A DNA stretch of 64,000 nucleotides from Oceanomicrobium pacificus (lineage in GTDB: Bacteria; Pseudomonadota; Alphaproteobacteria; Rhodobacterales; Rhodobacteraceae), in assembly GCF_009833495.1 (NCBI RefSeq), contig NZ_WUWG01000001.1, forward strand, positions 124,001 to 188,000, read 5' to 3'. The notes below the pieces were generated by a model, which ran no database searches, was not told the DNA's origin, and worked only from the letters and a program-made list of their open reading frames with translations. Below are positions 42,088-50,737 of this stretch, in pieces; position 1 is the stretch's first letter; each line of letters starts with the position of its first letter. Both the position numbers and the translations under genes were made by a program.

Positions 42088-43263
42088 ATGCCTTTCGACT
42101 TCGACGAAGTGATCCCCCGGATCGGAACCCACTGCAACAAGTGGGACGATCTCCACAGCGTCTACGGACTGGACCCGTCGGACGCGATCCCGATGTGGGT
42201 TGCCGACATGGACTTCAAGGCGCCGCCCGCCGTCAACGAGGCACTTCAGGCGCACGCGGCACATGGTGTGCATGGCTATCCGGGCGACAAGGGCGCCTAT
42301 CACGCAGCAATCGCCGGCTGGATGGAACGGCGCCATGGATGGACCGTCGATCCGGACTGGATCCTGTCCACCCACGGGCTGGTCAACGGCACTTCCATGT
42401 GCCTTCAGGCCTTCACCGAGCCGGGCGACGGGGTGATCCTCTTCACGCCGGTTTACCATGCGTTTGCACGCGTCATCACAGCCTCGGGCCGACGGGTCGT
42501 GGAATGCCCGCTGGTGCAGGTCGATGGCCGCTACGAGATGGACCTCGACGCCGCCGCGGCCGCGCTCGACGGGTCGGAGAAGATGGTCATCTTCTGTTCG
42601 CCCCACAATCCCGGCGGGCGCGTCTGGCGCAGGGAAGAAATCGCCGCGCTCGGCGCCTTCTGCGAGACCCATGACCTGATGCTCGTCTCCGACGAGGTTC
42701 ATCAGGACATCACCTTCGGACGCGGCACCCATCTGCCCGCCCCTCTGGCCCTGCCCGACCTGTCGCACCGGCTGGTGGTGATGAACGCGATCACCAAGAC
42801 CTTCAACATGGCGGGCGCCCTGACCGGCAATGTCATCATTGCCGATGCCACACTTCGCCGCCGGTTCGCGCACACGCTCACGGCCAACGGTATCGGGCTC
42901 AACGGGTTCGGCGCGCGGCTTGTCACCGCGGCCTATTCTGACGGCGACGTTTGGGTGGACGCGCTTTGCACCTATCTGGAGGGCAACCGACAGATCCTGC
43001 ATGACGGGCTGAACGCCATTCCCGGCGTCCGCTCCATGCCGCTCGATGCGACCTATCTGGGATGGGCGGATTTCGAGAATACCGGCCTCACGCCCGACGA
43101 GGTGAAAAAGCGCGTGGTGGATGATGCCAAGGTTGCCCCGTCCTATGGTGCGACCTTCGGCGCGGGCGGGGAACAGTTCCTGCGCTTCAATTTCGCCACG
43201 CGCCGCGCGCTGGTCGTGGAAGCGGTGGAACGGTTGCACAAGGCGTTCGACGATCTGCAATGA
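42088..43263 (+). CDS. PatB/MalY-type aminotransferase-fold C-S lyase
   Basis: 391 residues, fold type I PLP enzyme. It has the PatB/MalY opening (RIGTHCNKWD, then IPMWVADMDF), FCSPHNPGGRVW, SDEVHQDI, the PLP Lys in AITKTFNMAG, and RFNFATRR near the end, which binds the carboxylate. This branch acts as cystathionine beta-lyase or cysteine-S-conjugate lyase rather than as an aminotransferase. AGGAG lies upstream of the ATG. Its link to mcl1, 111 bases downstream, is positional. Confidence 0.9.
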   Translation: MPFDFDEVIPRIGTHCNKWDDLHSVYGLDPSDAIPMWVADMDFKAPPAVNEALQAHAAHGVHGYPGDKGAYHAAIAGWMERRHGWTVDPDWILSTHGLVNGTSMCLQAFTEPGDGVILFTPVYHAFARVITASGRRVVECPLVQVDGRYEMDLDAAAAALDGSEKMVIFCSPHNPGGRVWRREEIAALGAFCETHDLMLVSDEVHQDITFGRGTHLPAPLALPDLSHRLVVMNAITKTFNMAGALTGNVIIADATLRRRFAHTLTANGIGLNGFGARLVTAAYSDGDVWVDALCTYLEGNRQILHDGLNAIPGVRSMPLDATYLGWADFENTGLTPDEVKKRVVDDAKVAPSYGATFGAGGEQFLRFNFATRRALVVEAVERLHKAFDDLQ

Positions 43264-43311
43264 CGCGCTGCCGTGGCGTTTTCGCGCCTGCAGCACGAAA
43301 GCAATTGACAA

Positions 43312-43345
43312 GGCAGGGCAAGATTGTGATCTCTCTTGCCCTGTC
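43312..43345 (+). promoter_or_regulatory. 12-bp inverted repeat upstream of mcl1
   Basis: CAGGGCAAGA (43314-43323) and TCTTGCCCTG (43334-43343) are perfect arms around a ten-base spacer, extended by one G-T and one G-C pair. It lies 30 bases before the mcl1 ATG. It could be an operator, a leader hairpin, or a terminator for the upstream gene; no T-run follows. Confidence 0.45.
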
Positions 43346-43374
43346 AGCGCAATTAAATGTCGCAAGGAAATCGC

Positions 43375-44334
43375 ATGAGCTTCAAGGTCCAGCCCGCCGC
43401 CCCTGCCCGCCCCAACCGTTGCCAGCTGTTCGGACCCGGATCGCGCCCCGCCATTTTCGAGAAAATGGCCGCGTCCGCCGCGGATGTGATCAACCTCGAC
43501 CTTGAGGACAGCGTCGCGCCTGCGGACAAGGACAGCGCCCGCAAGGCGGTGATCGAGGCGATCGACGGGATCGACTGGGGCACCAAGACCCTGTCCGTCC
43601 GGATCAACGGGCTCGACACGCCCTATTGGTATCGCGACATCGTGGACATTCTGGAACAGGCGGGCGACCGGATCGACCAGTTCATGATCCCGAAAGTCGG
43701 CAATGCGGCGGATATCTATGCCGTCGATGCGCTCGTCTCGGCGGTGGAAGCGGCGAAGGGCCGCACAAAGCCGGTCGCGCTGGAGGTCATCATCGAGACC
43801 GCCGCCGGCCTCACCCATGTGAACGAGATCGCGGCCGCCTCTCCGCGCCTGCAGGCGATGAGCCTCGGCGCGGCCGATTTTGCCGCCTCCATGGGGATGC
43901 AGACAACCGGCATCGGCGGCACGCAGGCCGGCTATTACATGGTGGCACCCGACGGGGCGCAGCACTGGTCCGACCCGTGGCACATGGCCCAGACGGCCAT
44001 TGTCGCCGCCTGCAGGACGCATGGCATCCTGCCGGTGGACGGTCCGTTCGGGGATTTCTCCGACGAGGCCGGCTTCATGGCGCAGGCCAAACGTTCCGCG
44101 ACGCTCGGCATGGTCGGGAAATGGGCGATCCACCCCAAGCAGGTGGCGCTCGCCAACGAGGTGTTCACACCTTCCGACGCCCAGATCACCGAGGCGCGCG
44201 AAATCCTCGCCGCCATGGAAGAAGCCGAGCGCGCTGGTCAGGGTGCGGCCGTCTACAAGGGCCGGCTTGTGGACCTGGCCTCGATCCGGCAGGCGCAGGT
44301 GATCGTGCGCCAGGCGGAACTTATTTCGACTTAG
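43375..44334 (+). CDS. mcl1: L-malyl-CoA/beta-methylmalyl-CoA lyase
   Basis: 319 residues from the ATG at 43375 (MSFKVQPAAPARPNRCQLFG), with AAGGA upstream. HpcH/HpaI TIM barrel: NLDLEDSVAP, the CoA/substrate Arg-rich region SVRINGLDTP, the metal-binding Glu in LEVIIETAAG, LGAADFAASMG and the C-terminal GKWAIHPKQV. The sequence closely follows Rhodobacter Mcl1 as I recall it. It cleaves beta-methylmalyl-CoA to glyoxylate and propionyl-CoA and condenses glyoxylate with acetyl-CoA, completing the ethylmalonyl-CoA pathway begun by phaA-type thiolase and passing through Mcd. Confidence 0.93.
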   Translation: MSFKVQPAAPARPNRCQLFGPGSRPAIFEKMAASAADVINLDLEDSVAPADKDSARKAVIEAIDGIDWGTKTLSVRINGLDTPYWYRDIVDILEQAGDRIDQFMIPKVGNAADIYAVDALVSAVEAAKGRTKPVALEVIIETAAGLTHVNEIAAASPRLQAMSLGAADFAASMGMQTTGIGGTQAGYYMVAPDGAQHWSDPWHMAQTAIVAACRTHGILPVDGPFGDFSDEAGFMAQAKRSATLGMVGKWAIHPKQVALANEVFTPSDAQITEAREILAAMEEAERAGQGAAVYKGRLVDLASIRQAQVIVRQAELIST

Positions 44335-45331
44335 GTTCCGCGTCGGGCGCGGTTGCGCCAAGGTCCTGCCCGTCCGCGCCCTGCTGGCCCTGTTTGGGCT
44401 TGGGCGACGGGCCGGTATCGTAGCGCAGGTTGCTCATCCGGAGCACCGGACGCTGGGTCGAGACATTGTCGCGGCTCTCGCGCCAGACAATGTAGAGGCC
44501 CGACAGGATGATGATCGCGGCGCCGACGCCGACCCAACGGTCGGGCTGTTCGGCAAAGAAGAGCGCACCATAGGCCGTCGCCCAGAGCATCTGGCTATAT
44601 TGCATCGGCGCGACCAGCGCGGCGGAGGCCGCCTTGTAGGCCGCGATGATCGACACTTGCGCGATGAAGGCCAGCCCGCCGATGGCCGCCATCAGTCCCA
44701 GATCACCGAGCGGCATCGGCTCGTAGACGAAGGGCAGGATCGCCCCCATGCAGATGATATTGGCAAACATCGGGAAGAGGATCAGCACCGCCGACCGTTC
44801 CGTTGCGCCCACCTTGCGCACGATGACAGACGCAACCGCAGACCCGATCGCCGCCACAAGTGCGGCCAGATGGCCCAGCGAAAATTCCGAATAGCCGGGC
44901 CGGAGCACGATCACGACGCCCGCAAGGCCGACAAGGACCGCGATCCAGCGTCGGGCGCGAACGGTCTCGCCGAGCATCGGCACCGACAGGGCGGTGATGA
45001 GGAGCGGTGTGGCGAAGAGGATCGCATAGGTCTCCGCGAGCGGTAGCACGGTGAAGGCATAGAAGGCCGCCGACATGGTCACGACACTGATGCCCGTGCG
45101 CAGGAAGACCCAGAACGGGTTGGCGGGGCGGAAATTGTCCACCGCGCGGTCGGCCGTCATCATCAGCGCCACCGGCACGAAGCCGAAGAGCACGGAGAAG
45201 AAGACGATCTGGAAGGTCGAATAGCCCGCGCCAAGGAATTTCACGATCGCATCATGGGTGGCGAAAAGCCCGAAGGCCGCCACCGCCAGTCCGATGCCTG
45301 CGAGCGGATTGTTCTGGCGTGGGGTGGACAT
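44321..45331 (-). CDS. EamA/DMT-family transporter
   Basis: 336 residues with ten predicted helices in two EamA repeats (first opens GIGLAVAAFGLFATHDAIVKFLG, second about residue 160). A 45-residue Gln/Gly/Asp-rich cytosolic tail follows. It probably exports a metabolite or amino acid. It lies 104 bases downstream of the ornithine cyclodeaminase gene on the same strand, so an amino-acid substrate is possible but unproven. Its 3' end overlaps convergent mcl1 by 14 bases. Confidence 0.85.
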   Translation of the reverse strand: MSTPRQNNPLAGIGLAVAAFGLFATHDAIVKFLGAGYSTFQIVFFSVLFGFVPVALMMTADRAVDNFRPANPFWVFLRTGISVVTMSAAFYAFTVLPLAETYAILFATPLLITALSVPMLGETVRARRWIAVLVGLAGVVIVLRPGYSEFSLGHLAALVAAIGSAVASVIVRKVGATERSAVLILFPMFANIICMGAILPFVYEPMPLGDLGLMAAIGGLAFIAQVSIIAAYKAASAALVAPMQYSQMLWATAYGALFFAEQPDRWVGVGAAIIILSGLYIVWRESRDNVSTQRPVLRMSNLRYDTGPSPKPKQGQQGADGQDLGATAPDAEPKSK

Positions 45332-45354
45332 GCTGGCCGTTCCTGCTTCTGACG

Positions 45355-45379
45355 GGGGGCGTGACCCGGGGTCACCCCC
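45355..45379 (-). terminator. Strong hairpin between ornithine cyclodeaminase and transporter genes
   Basis: GTGAC and GTCAC arms around CCGGG, extended past a bulged C by a run of G-C pairs. It lies after the cyclodeaminase stop and in the leader of the transporter gene. It has no T-run, so it may be a processing or attenuation structure rather than a terminator. Confidence 0.35.
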
Positions 45380-45435
45380 TCCCTAGCAGGTTGTCCTGAA
45401 AAGGCCAGCCCCCGCAGACCGGCCGGATCATGGCA

Positions 45436-46482
45436 TCAGCCGGCGCGCATCAGCATCCCGAACAGGTCGCGCGGATCATCCGGATCGGCCAGCATGTCAA
45501 GCTCGATACAGTTCGACCCCGGCTCCAGTTTCGACCGGATGTAACGCAGGGCGGAAAAATCCTCGATCGCGAAACCGACGCTGTCAAAGAGCGTGATCTG
45601 GCCCGCGTCACGCCGTCCGGCGGCTGCGCCGGTCATCACCTGCCACAGTTCGGTGACGCCATGTTCGGGGTCGAGCTGCTGGATCTCGCCCTCCACCCGG
45701 GTCTGGGGCGGGAACTCCACGAAAATATCCGAGCGCAGAAGGATGTCGCGATGCAGTTCCGTCTTGCCCGGACAGTCGCCACCGACCGCGTTGATATGCA
45801 CGCCCGAGCCGATCATGTTGTCCGTCAGGATCGTGGCATATTGCTTGTCGGCCGTCGCCGTGGTGATGATCTGCGCGCCTTCCACGGCCTCCTCGGGGCT
45901 TCGGAATGTCTCCACCGCCAGACCGGAGCCCTGCAAGTTGCGGGCGCATTTCTCGGTCGCGGCCGGGTCGATATCATAGAGCCGGACCCGCTCGATCCCG
46001 CAGATCGCCTTGAACGCGTGGGCCTGAAACTCCGACTGCGCGCCATTGCCGATGATCGCCATCGTTGTCGACCCTTTGGGCGCCAGATAGCGCCCGACAA
46101 GCGCCGAGGTGGCCGCCGTGCGCAGGGCGGTCAGGATCGTCATCTCCGACAGGAGCACCGGATAGCCGTTCGACACATCCGCCAGCAGCCCGAAGGCCGT
46201 GACCGTCTGCAGACCCTGCTTCGTGTTCTTCGGATGCCCGTTCACATATTTGAACCCATAGACCTCCCCGTCGCTGGTCGGCATCAGCTCGATCACGCCT
46301 TCGGCGGAATGGGACGCGATGCGCGGGGTCTTGTCGAACAGTTCCCAGCGGCGGAAATCCTCTTCGATATAGGCCGCCAGTTCGGTCAGGAAGGTCTGCA
46401 GCCCCGTGCCATGCACGATCTTCATCATGTGATCGACGCTGACAAAAGGCACCATGGCCAGAGCGGAGGGTTCGGTCGACAT
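45436..46482 (-). CDS. Ornithine cyclodeaminase
   Basis: 348 residues of the OCD/mu-crystallin family. Substrate-binding Lys region YGFKYVNGHPKNTKQGLQT, the NAD-binding GNGAQSEFQAHAF, the catalytic Asp in GGDCPGKTEL, and the C-terminal FDSVGFAIEDFSALRYI. It converts ornithine to proline and ammonia with bound NAD. The arginase gene ends 11 bases before its AAGGAG-led start, so the two form an arginine to ornithine to proline catabolic pair. Confidence 0.93.
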   Translation of the reverse strand: MSTEPSALAMVPFVSVDHMMKIVHGTGLQTFLTELAAYIEEDFRRWELFDKTPRIASHSAEGVIELMPTSDGEVYGFKYVNGHPKNTKQGLQTVTAFGLLADVSNGYPVLLSEMTILTALRTAATSALVGRYLAPKGSTTMAIIGNGAQSEFQAHAFKAICGIERVRLYDIDPAATEKCARNLQGSGLAVETFRSPEEAVEGAQIITTATADKQYATILTDNMIGSGVHINAVGGDCPGKTELHRDILLRSDIFVEFPPQTRVEGEIQQLDPEHGVTELWQVMTGAAAGRRDAGQITLFDSVGFAIEDFSALRYIRSKLEPGSNCIELDMLADPDDPRDLFGMLMRAG

Positions 46483-46493
46483 GTCTGTCTCCT

Positions 46494-47426
46494 TCAGTAG
46501 GAACGGGTCATGCGGTCCATGACGCGTTTGCCCATCAGGCTCGCGACAAGGTCCACCATGAGCGCGGCGGTCCGGCCGCGCTCGTCGAGAAACGGATTCA
46601 GCTCGACCACGTCGAGCGAGGTGACGCGGCCGCTGTCATGCAGAAGCTCCATCACCAGATGCGCCTCGCGGAAGGTCGCGCCGCCGGGCACGGTCGTGCC
46701 CACGGCGGGCGCAATACCGGGGTCGAGGAAATCCACGTCGAGGCTGACATGCAGGGCCCCGTCGGCCGCCCGCACGCGGTCAAGAAAGGCGGTCAGCGGA
46801 CGGATGATGCCAAGCTCGTCAATCGACCGCATGTCATGAACAGTCACGCCCGCCTCGCGCAGGCCGGTCTGCTCGGCTGCGTCGACCGACCGGATGCCAA
46901 GCATGGCGACATGGGCGGCGGGCACGGTCGCGGCAGGTGCGGGCAACCAGGGTTGGAACCCGGGCTGGCCGGTGAAATAGGCGACCGGTGTCCCGTGCAG
47001 GTTGCCCGACCGGGTGCTGTCGAGCGTGTGGAAATCGGGATGCGCGTCGAGCCAGAGCACGAATTGCGGGCGCCCGTCCGACGCGGCATGGGCCGCGACG
47101 CCCGGCACCGTGCCGAGCGACAGGCTGTGGTCGCCACCAAGGAAGACCGGCAGCGCCCCGTCCGCCATGGCCGCCCGCGCCCTGTCCTGCAGGCTCGCGC
47201 ACCAGCCGGCCGTCTCACCGAGATCATGGATCGCGTCGTTGCGATGCGCCGGCGGCGACATGTCCACCGGTGCCGCATTGCCCAGATCGGTGACCCGATG
47301 ACCAAGATCGGCCAGCGCCTCCGCCAGCCCGGCGGTCCGCAGCGCATCCGGTCCCATCAGACATCCTGGCTGGCTCGCCCCCGATTGCACAGGCGCCCCG
47401 ATCAGCAGGCAGTCACGTGCGTCCAT
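46494..47426 (-). CDS. rocF: Arginase
   Basis: 310 residues from the ATG at 47426 (MDARDCLLIGAPVQSGASQPGC), with AGGGAC upstream. Binuclear manganese motifs: GGDHSLSLGTVPG, WLDAHPDFHT and SLDVDFLDPGIAPAVGT. It hydrolyses arginine to ornithine and urea. It is first in the rocF-ocd operon, with a divergent Lrp/AsnC regulator gene 131 bases away. No urease genes are in the window. Confidence 0.94.
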   Translation of the reverse strand: MDARDCLLIGAPVQSGASQPGCLMGPDALRTAGLAEALADLGHRVTDLGNAAPVDMSPPAHRNDAIHDLGETAGWCASLQDRARAAMADGALPVFLGGDHSLSLGTVPGVAAHAASDGRPQFVLWLDAHPDFHTLDSTRSGNLHGTPVAYFTGQPGFQPWLPAPAATVPAAHVAMLGIRSVDAAEQTGLREAGVTVHDMRSIDELGIIRPLTAFLDRVRAADGALHVSLDVDFLDPGIAPAVGTTVPGGATFREAHLVMELLHDSGRVTSLDVVELNPFLDERGRTAALMVDLVASLMGKRVMDRMTRSY

Positions 47427-47518
47427 GTCGGTCCCTTTCCGCCGCTTTGATTGATACACGTTCAGTCTCCCCCGGTGAGATGGAGCCAAAAAGATCCAAA
47501 AGTGCGCGAAACGGGACC

Positions 47519-47547
47519 AATATTTGCCAAACCGGCAAGCGTATATT
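47519..47547. promoter_or_regulatory. Candidate Lrp/AsnC operator in the rocF divergent region
   Basis: Nested inverted arms AATAT-TTGCC-AAACC-GGCAA, then GCGT, then ATATT. It lies 11 bases before the regulator ATG and about 90 bases upstream of rocF. AsnC-type regulators bind AT-rich dyads of this size next to their own gene. Confidence 0.4.
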
Positions 47548-47557
47548 ATCAAAACGT

Positions 47558-47995
47558 ATGGACACTCTGACCGAACGGCTGGTTGCCATCCTGCGCCGCG
47601 ACGCGCGCCGCCCCGTGGCCAAGCTCGCGGCCGATCTCGGCGTGTCGCGGGCCACCGTGCGCAACCGGCTGGAACGGCTGGAGCAAAGCGGCGAACTGGT
47701 CGGCTATACGGCGGTTCTACGGTCGGATATCGGGCAGTTGCCGATCCGCGGCCTGATGCTGATCGCGATCGAGGGCCATATGGCCGAGCGGGTGATCGCG
47801 CGGCTGAACGGCATGACGGAAGTGAGCGCTATTCACACCACCAACGGGAAATGGGACCTGATCGTGGAACTGGGCGCGGAAACGCTGGCGGAATTTGACG
47901 ATATCCTGCGTCGCATCCGCCTGATCGAGGGCATTTCCGCAAGCGAGACCAACCTGCTTCTGGCCACCCGCCGGAGCGCCGCCGCCTGGAACTGA
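47558..47995 (+). CDS. Lrp/AsnC family transcriptional regulator
   Basis: 145 residues from the ATG at 47558; there is no clear Shine-Dalgarno. The N-terminal helix-turn-helix (AKLAADLGVSRATVRNRLERLE) is followed by the RAM effector-binding domain (GLMLIAIEGHMAERVIARL, and HTTNGKWDLIVELGAETLAEF). The divergent placement next to rocF-ocd makes it the likely arginine/ornithine-responsive activator of that operon, as with known Lrp-type activators of arginine catabolism. Confidence 0.88.
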   Translation: MDTLTERLVAILRRDARRPVAKLAADLGVSRATVRNRLERLEQSGELVGYTAVLRSDIGQLPIRGLMLIAIEGHMAERVIARLNGMTEVSAIHTTNGKWDLIVELGAETLAEFDDILRRIRLIEGISASETNLLLATRRSAAAWN

Positions 47996-48021
47996 CACGC
48001 GCGGTTCCGCCGCCATTTCCG

Positions 48022-48050
48022 TTGCATTCCACGCCACCGGACGCCATATA
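48022..48050 (+). promoter_or_regulatory. Promoter of accA
   Basis: TTGCAT (48022-48027) and CATATA (48045-48050), separated by 17 bases, 30 bases before the accA ATG. Confidence 0.45.
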
Positions 48051-48079
48051 TCGCGGAACAAATCTGAGGGCTGGACGAC

Positions 48080-49039
48080 ATGCAGAACTATCTCGAGTTT
48101 GAAAAGGGACTGGCGGAAATCGAAGGCAAATCCGCGGAATTGCGGTCGCTGGCCCGTGAGAACGAGGAAATGGATGTCGAGGCGGAGGCCAAGGCGCTCG
48201 ACCGCAAGGCCGAACAGCTTTTGAAAGACCTCTACAAGAACCTGACGCCGTGGCGGAAATGCCAGGTGGCGCGCCATCCCGACCGGCCGCATTGCGCGGA
48301 CTATATCAAGCAGCTTTTCACCGAATATACACCGCTTGCAGGCGACCGGAACTTTGCCGACGATCCCGCCGTGATGGGCGGCCTCGCGCGGCTGGGGGAC
48401 CGTCCGGTGGTCGTCATCGGCCATGAGAAGGGCCACGACACATCATCGCGGATCGAGCGGAATTTCGGCATGGCGCGGCCCGAGGGCTATCGCAAGGCGG
48501 TCCGGCTGATGGATCTGGCCGACCGGTTCAACCTGCCGATCGTGGCGCTGATCGACACGGCCGGCGCCTATCCCGGCAAAGGGGCGGAAGAGCGCGGCCA
48601 GTCCGAAGCGATTGCCCGTTCGACCGAGAAGTGCCTCAACGTGACGGTGCCGATGGTCTCCGTCATCATCGGCGAGGGCGGATCGGGCGGTGCGGTGGCC
48701 TTTGCCTGCGGCGACCGGCTCGCCATGCTCGAACATTCGATCTATTCGGTCATCTCGCCAGAAGGCTGCGCCTCGATCCTGTGGAAGGATGCGGAGAAGA
48801 TGCGCGACGCGGCGGAGGCGCTGCGCCTGACCGCGCAGGACTTGCAGAAACTCGGCGTGACCGACCTTGTGATCCCCGAGCCCGAGGGCGGCGCCCAGCG
48901 CGACCGGAAGGAAGCGATCCGCCGGGTCGGCAAGGCGCTCGAACAGATGCTGTCGGAACTTGACGGCAAGAAGGGAGAGGCGCTGCGCAAGGCCCGCCGT
49001 CAGAAATTCCTCGACCTCGGGTCCAAAGCGCTGGTCTGA
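48080..49039 (+). CDS. accA: Acetyl-CoA carboxylase carboxyltransferase alpha subunit
   Basis: 319 residues. Family landmarks: [15 protein letters not shown] at the N-terminus, YADYIKQLF-like region ([19 protein letters not shown]), [15 protein letters not shown], the [24 protein letters not shown] motif and [15 protein letters not shown]. With AccD it transfers the carboxyl group from biotin to acetyl-CoA, the committed step of fatty-acid synthesis. The gene is monocistronic, with its own promoter, and convergent with plsC. Confidence 0.95.
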   Translation: MQNYLEFEKGLAEIEGKSAELRSLARENEEMDVEAEAKALDRKAEQLLKDLYKNLTPWRKCQVARHPDRPHCADYIKQLFTEYTPLAGDRNFADDPAVMGGLARLGDRPVVVIGHEKGHDTSSRIERNFGMARPEGYRKAVRLMDLADRFNLPIVALIDTAGAYPGKGAEERGQSEAIARSTEKCLNVTVPMVSVIIGEGGSGGAVAFACGDRLAMLEHSIYSVISPEGCASILWKDAEKMRDAAEALRLTAQDLQKLGVTDLVIPEPEGGAQRDRKEAIRRVGKALEQMLSELDGKKGEALRKARRQKFLDLGSKALV

Positions 49040-49057
49040 CGCGCGGCCCCGCGCCGC

Positions 49058-49828
49058 TCAGGCGCGGGTTTTCCCCGCATCGTCAATGTCGGCGGCTGGC
49101 TCCTCCGGCGGCAGGGTGAAGCCCGCCTCTTCCATCAGCGCGTTGGAGCGTGTCTCCACAACCTCTTCCAGTTCGGCCATGAACGGCTCGATCTTCTTGC
49201 CCGCCGGGATGCGCGGCAGGAATTCGAGCACCGCCGTGCCGGGATAGCGATAGGGGCTGCGCCGTGCCCAGAAGACACCGACATTCGTGGCCGCCGGCAC
49301 GCAATCCTGACCGAGGCGCTGGTAGAGCACCCCGGCCCCGACCTTGTAGGGCAGCTTGGCACCCGGCAACACACGCGTGCCTTGCGGGAAGATGATCGTC
49401 TGGCCGGGATCGGTCGCCTGACTCTTCTCGGCATTCTCGACCATCTGCTTCATCGCCGCGCCGCGTTTGCCGCGTGACACCGGCGCGGAGCCGATGCGCA
49501 TGCCGTACCAGCCGATGACCGGCGCCCATTTCAACTGCGCCTTCATGATGTAGCGGGCACGCGGCAGCGCATGCATCAGCATCATGATGTCGAGGAAGCT
49601 CTGGTGCTTGGAACAGACGATCACCTCGTCGCTCGGCACCTCGCCGCGGATCTCGATCTTCAGCCCGCAGATCTTGTCGAGCAGCCAGAACATGATCTTG
49701 CAATAAAGTTTGCAGGCCCAGTAGGCCCCGTCACGCGACCAGATGGCCGCGGGCGATAGAAGGATACCCATGACGGCCATCAGGACATACATGAGCAGGT
49801 TCACGAACTGGGACCGGATGAGCAGCAT
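49058..49828 (-). CDS. Lysophospholipid acyltransferase (PlsC family)
   Basis: 256 residues. N-terminal membrane helix, then the acyltransferase motifs: CSKHQSFLD (the HX4D catalytic pair), GWYGMRIGSAPVSRG, and IIFPQGTRV. It acylates a lysophospholipid or glycerol-3-phosphate derivative at the inner membrane, most probably 1-acylglycerol-3-phosphate. It lies 12 bases after ftsX and is the last gene of ftsE-ftsX-plsC. The C-terminal tail is acidic and unique. Confidence 0.9.
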   Translation of the reverse strand: MLLIRSQFVNLLMYVLMAVMGILLSPAAIWSRDGAYWACKLYCKIMFWLLDKICGLKIEIRGEVPSDEVIVCSKHQSFLDIMMLMHALPRARYIMKAQLKWAPVIGWYGMRIGSAPVSRGKRGAAMKQMVENAEKSQATDPGQTIIFPQGTRVLPGAKLPYKVGAGVLYQRLGQDCVPAATNVGVFWARRSPYRYPGTAVLEFLPRIPAGKKIEPFMAELEEVVETRSNALMEEAGFTLPPEEPAADIDDAGKTRA

Positions 49829-49840
49829 GGCGGGCGAACC

Positions 49841-50737
49841 TCAGGGCAGTTTGCGCAGCCGCGCGAGCGCGGTCTGGCGGGTGGTGATCAGGGCCACAAT
49901 GGCAATCAGCAGCGGAACCAGCAAGGGCCAGAGCCATTGCCAGCCCGTCAGGCCGGTGCCGGCGAAAACATGATCGCCGGCCGGCCGGGCGATTAGAAGA
50001 AGCACAAGCGCCGCCACCATGCCGACAAGCGCGCCCGCACCCGCGCGCAGCGTGAACCGGCGCACGAAGGCCCGCGCGATGAACGCATCCCGCGCCCCGA
50101 TCAGCCGCAGCGTGGACACGACCTGCGCGTTGGACGACAGCGCCGCGTGGGTCGACAGGCTGACCATCGCGGCCGTCAGAACGAGCATCAGGACGAGCGC
50201 CAGCATCGACAATCCGCGCAATGTGGAGGCTGCATCGACGAGCGGATCGCGCCACCGGTCATGCAGGTCGAGCATCGCGCCCGGCGCCTCTGCCGCGAGG
50301 CGCTGGCGGATCGTTTGCACCGCCGCGCCGTCGGGATCGTCGAGCGTGACGTCGATCATCACCGGCAGATCGAGCAGATCCTGCGGCAGGTCGGTGCCAA
50401 GCCACGGGGCCAGCAATGCCAGCTGTTCGCCCTGGGGCACGCGCCGCACAGACGTGACGCCTGGCGTGACCTGAAGGATGCCCAGCGCAGCCTCGGTCTG
50501 CAGCGCCACCTGATCGGCGGGCGCCGACACACGCAGGGTCGCGGTGCCGTCCAACTGCGCGGTCCAGCGCGCGGCCAGCGCGTTGCCGACAAGCGCCAGC
50601 ACGAGCACAAGCACCGCAATGAAGGCCATGATCCCGGCCGCAAGCCCGGTCAGCCAGACCGTGTGTCCGCGCCGCGGGACGACCTTTTCCGCCTGCCGGT
50701 CGCCGACCAGCAGATCAAGGACGCCCGCACGGCTCAC
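49841..50737 (-). CDS. ftsX: FtsX-type cell-division ABC permease
   Basis: 298 residues: N-terminal cytosolic stretch, helix 1 (about 28-50), a periplasmic domain of about 110 residues (ATLRVSAPADQ to RDPLVDAAST), and three further helices. This is the FtsX plan. The GTG start overlaps the ftsE stop (GTGA). FtsEX links ATP hydrolysis to septal peptidoglycan hydrolase activation. The sequence is diverged from Escherichia coli FtsX, as usual for alphaproteobacteria, so the name rests on context with ftsE. Confidence 0.85.
   Translation of the reverse strand: MSRAGVLDLLVGDRQAEKVVPRRGHTVWLTGLAAGIMAFIAVLVLVLALVGNALAARWTAQLDGTATLRVSAPADQVALQTEAALGILQVTPGVTSVRRVPQGEQLALLAPWLGTDLPQDLLDLPVMIDVTLDDPDGAAVQTIRQRLAAEAPGAMLDLHDRWRDPLVDAASTLRGLSMLALVLMLVLTAAMVSLSTHAALSSNAQVVSTLRLIGARDAFIARAFVRRFTLRAGAGALVGMVAALVLLLIARPAGDHVFAGTGLTGWQWLWPLLVPLLIAIVALITTRQTALARLRKLP

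Noticed and set aside
41854-44361. 835-residue open frame on the minus strand
   Set aside because: It runs antisense through patB and mcl1, both of which have full family motifs. Long antisense frames are expected in GC-rich DNA.
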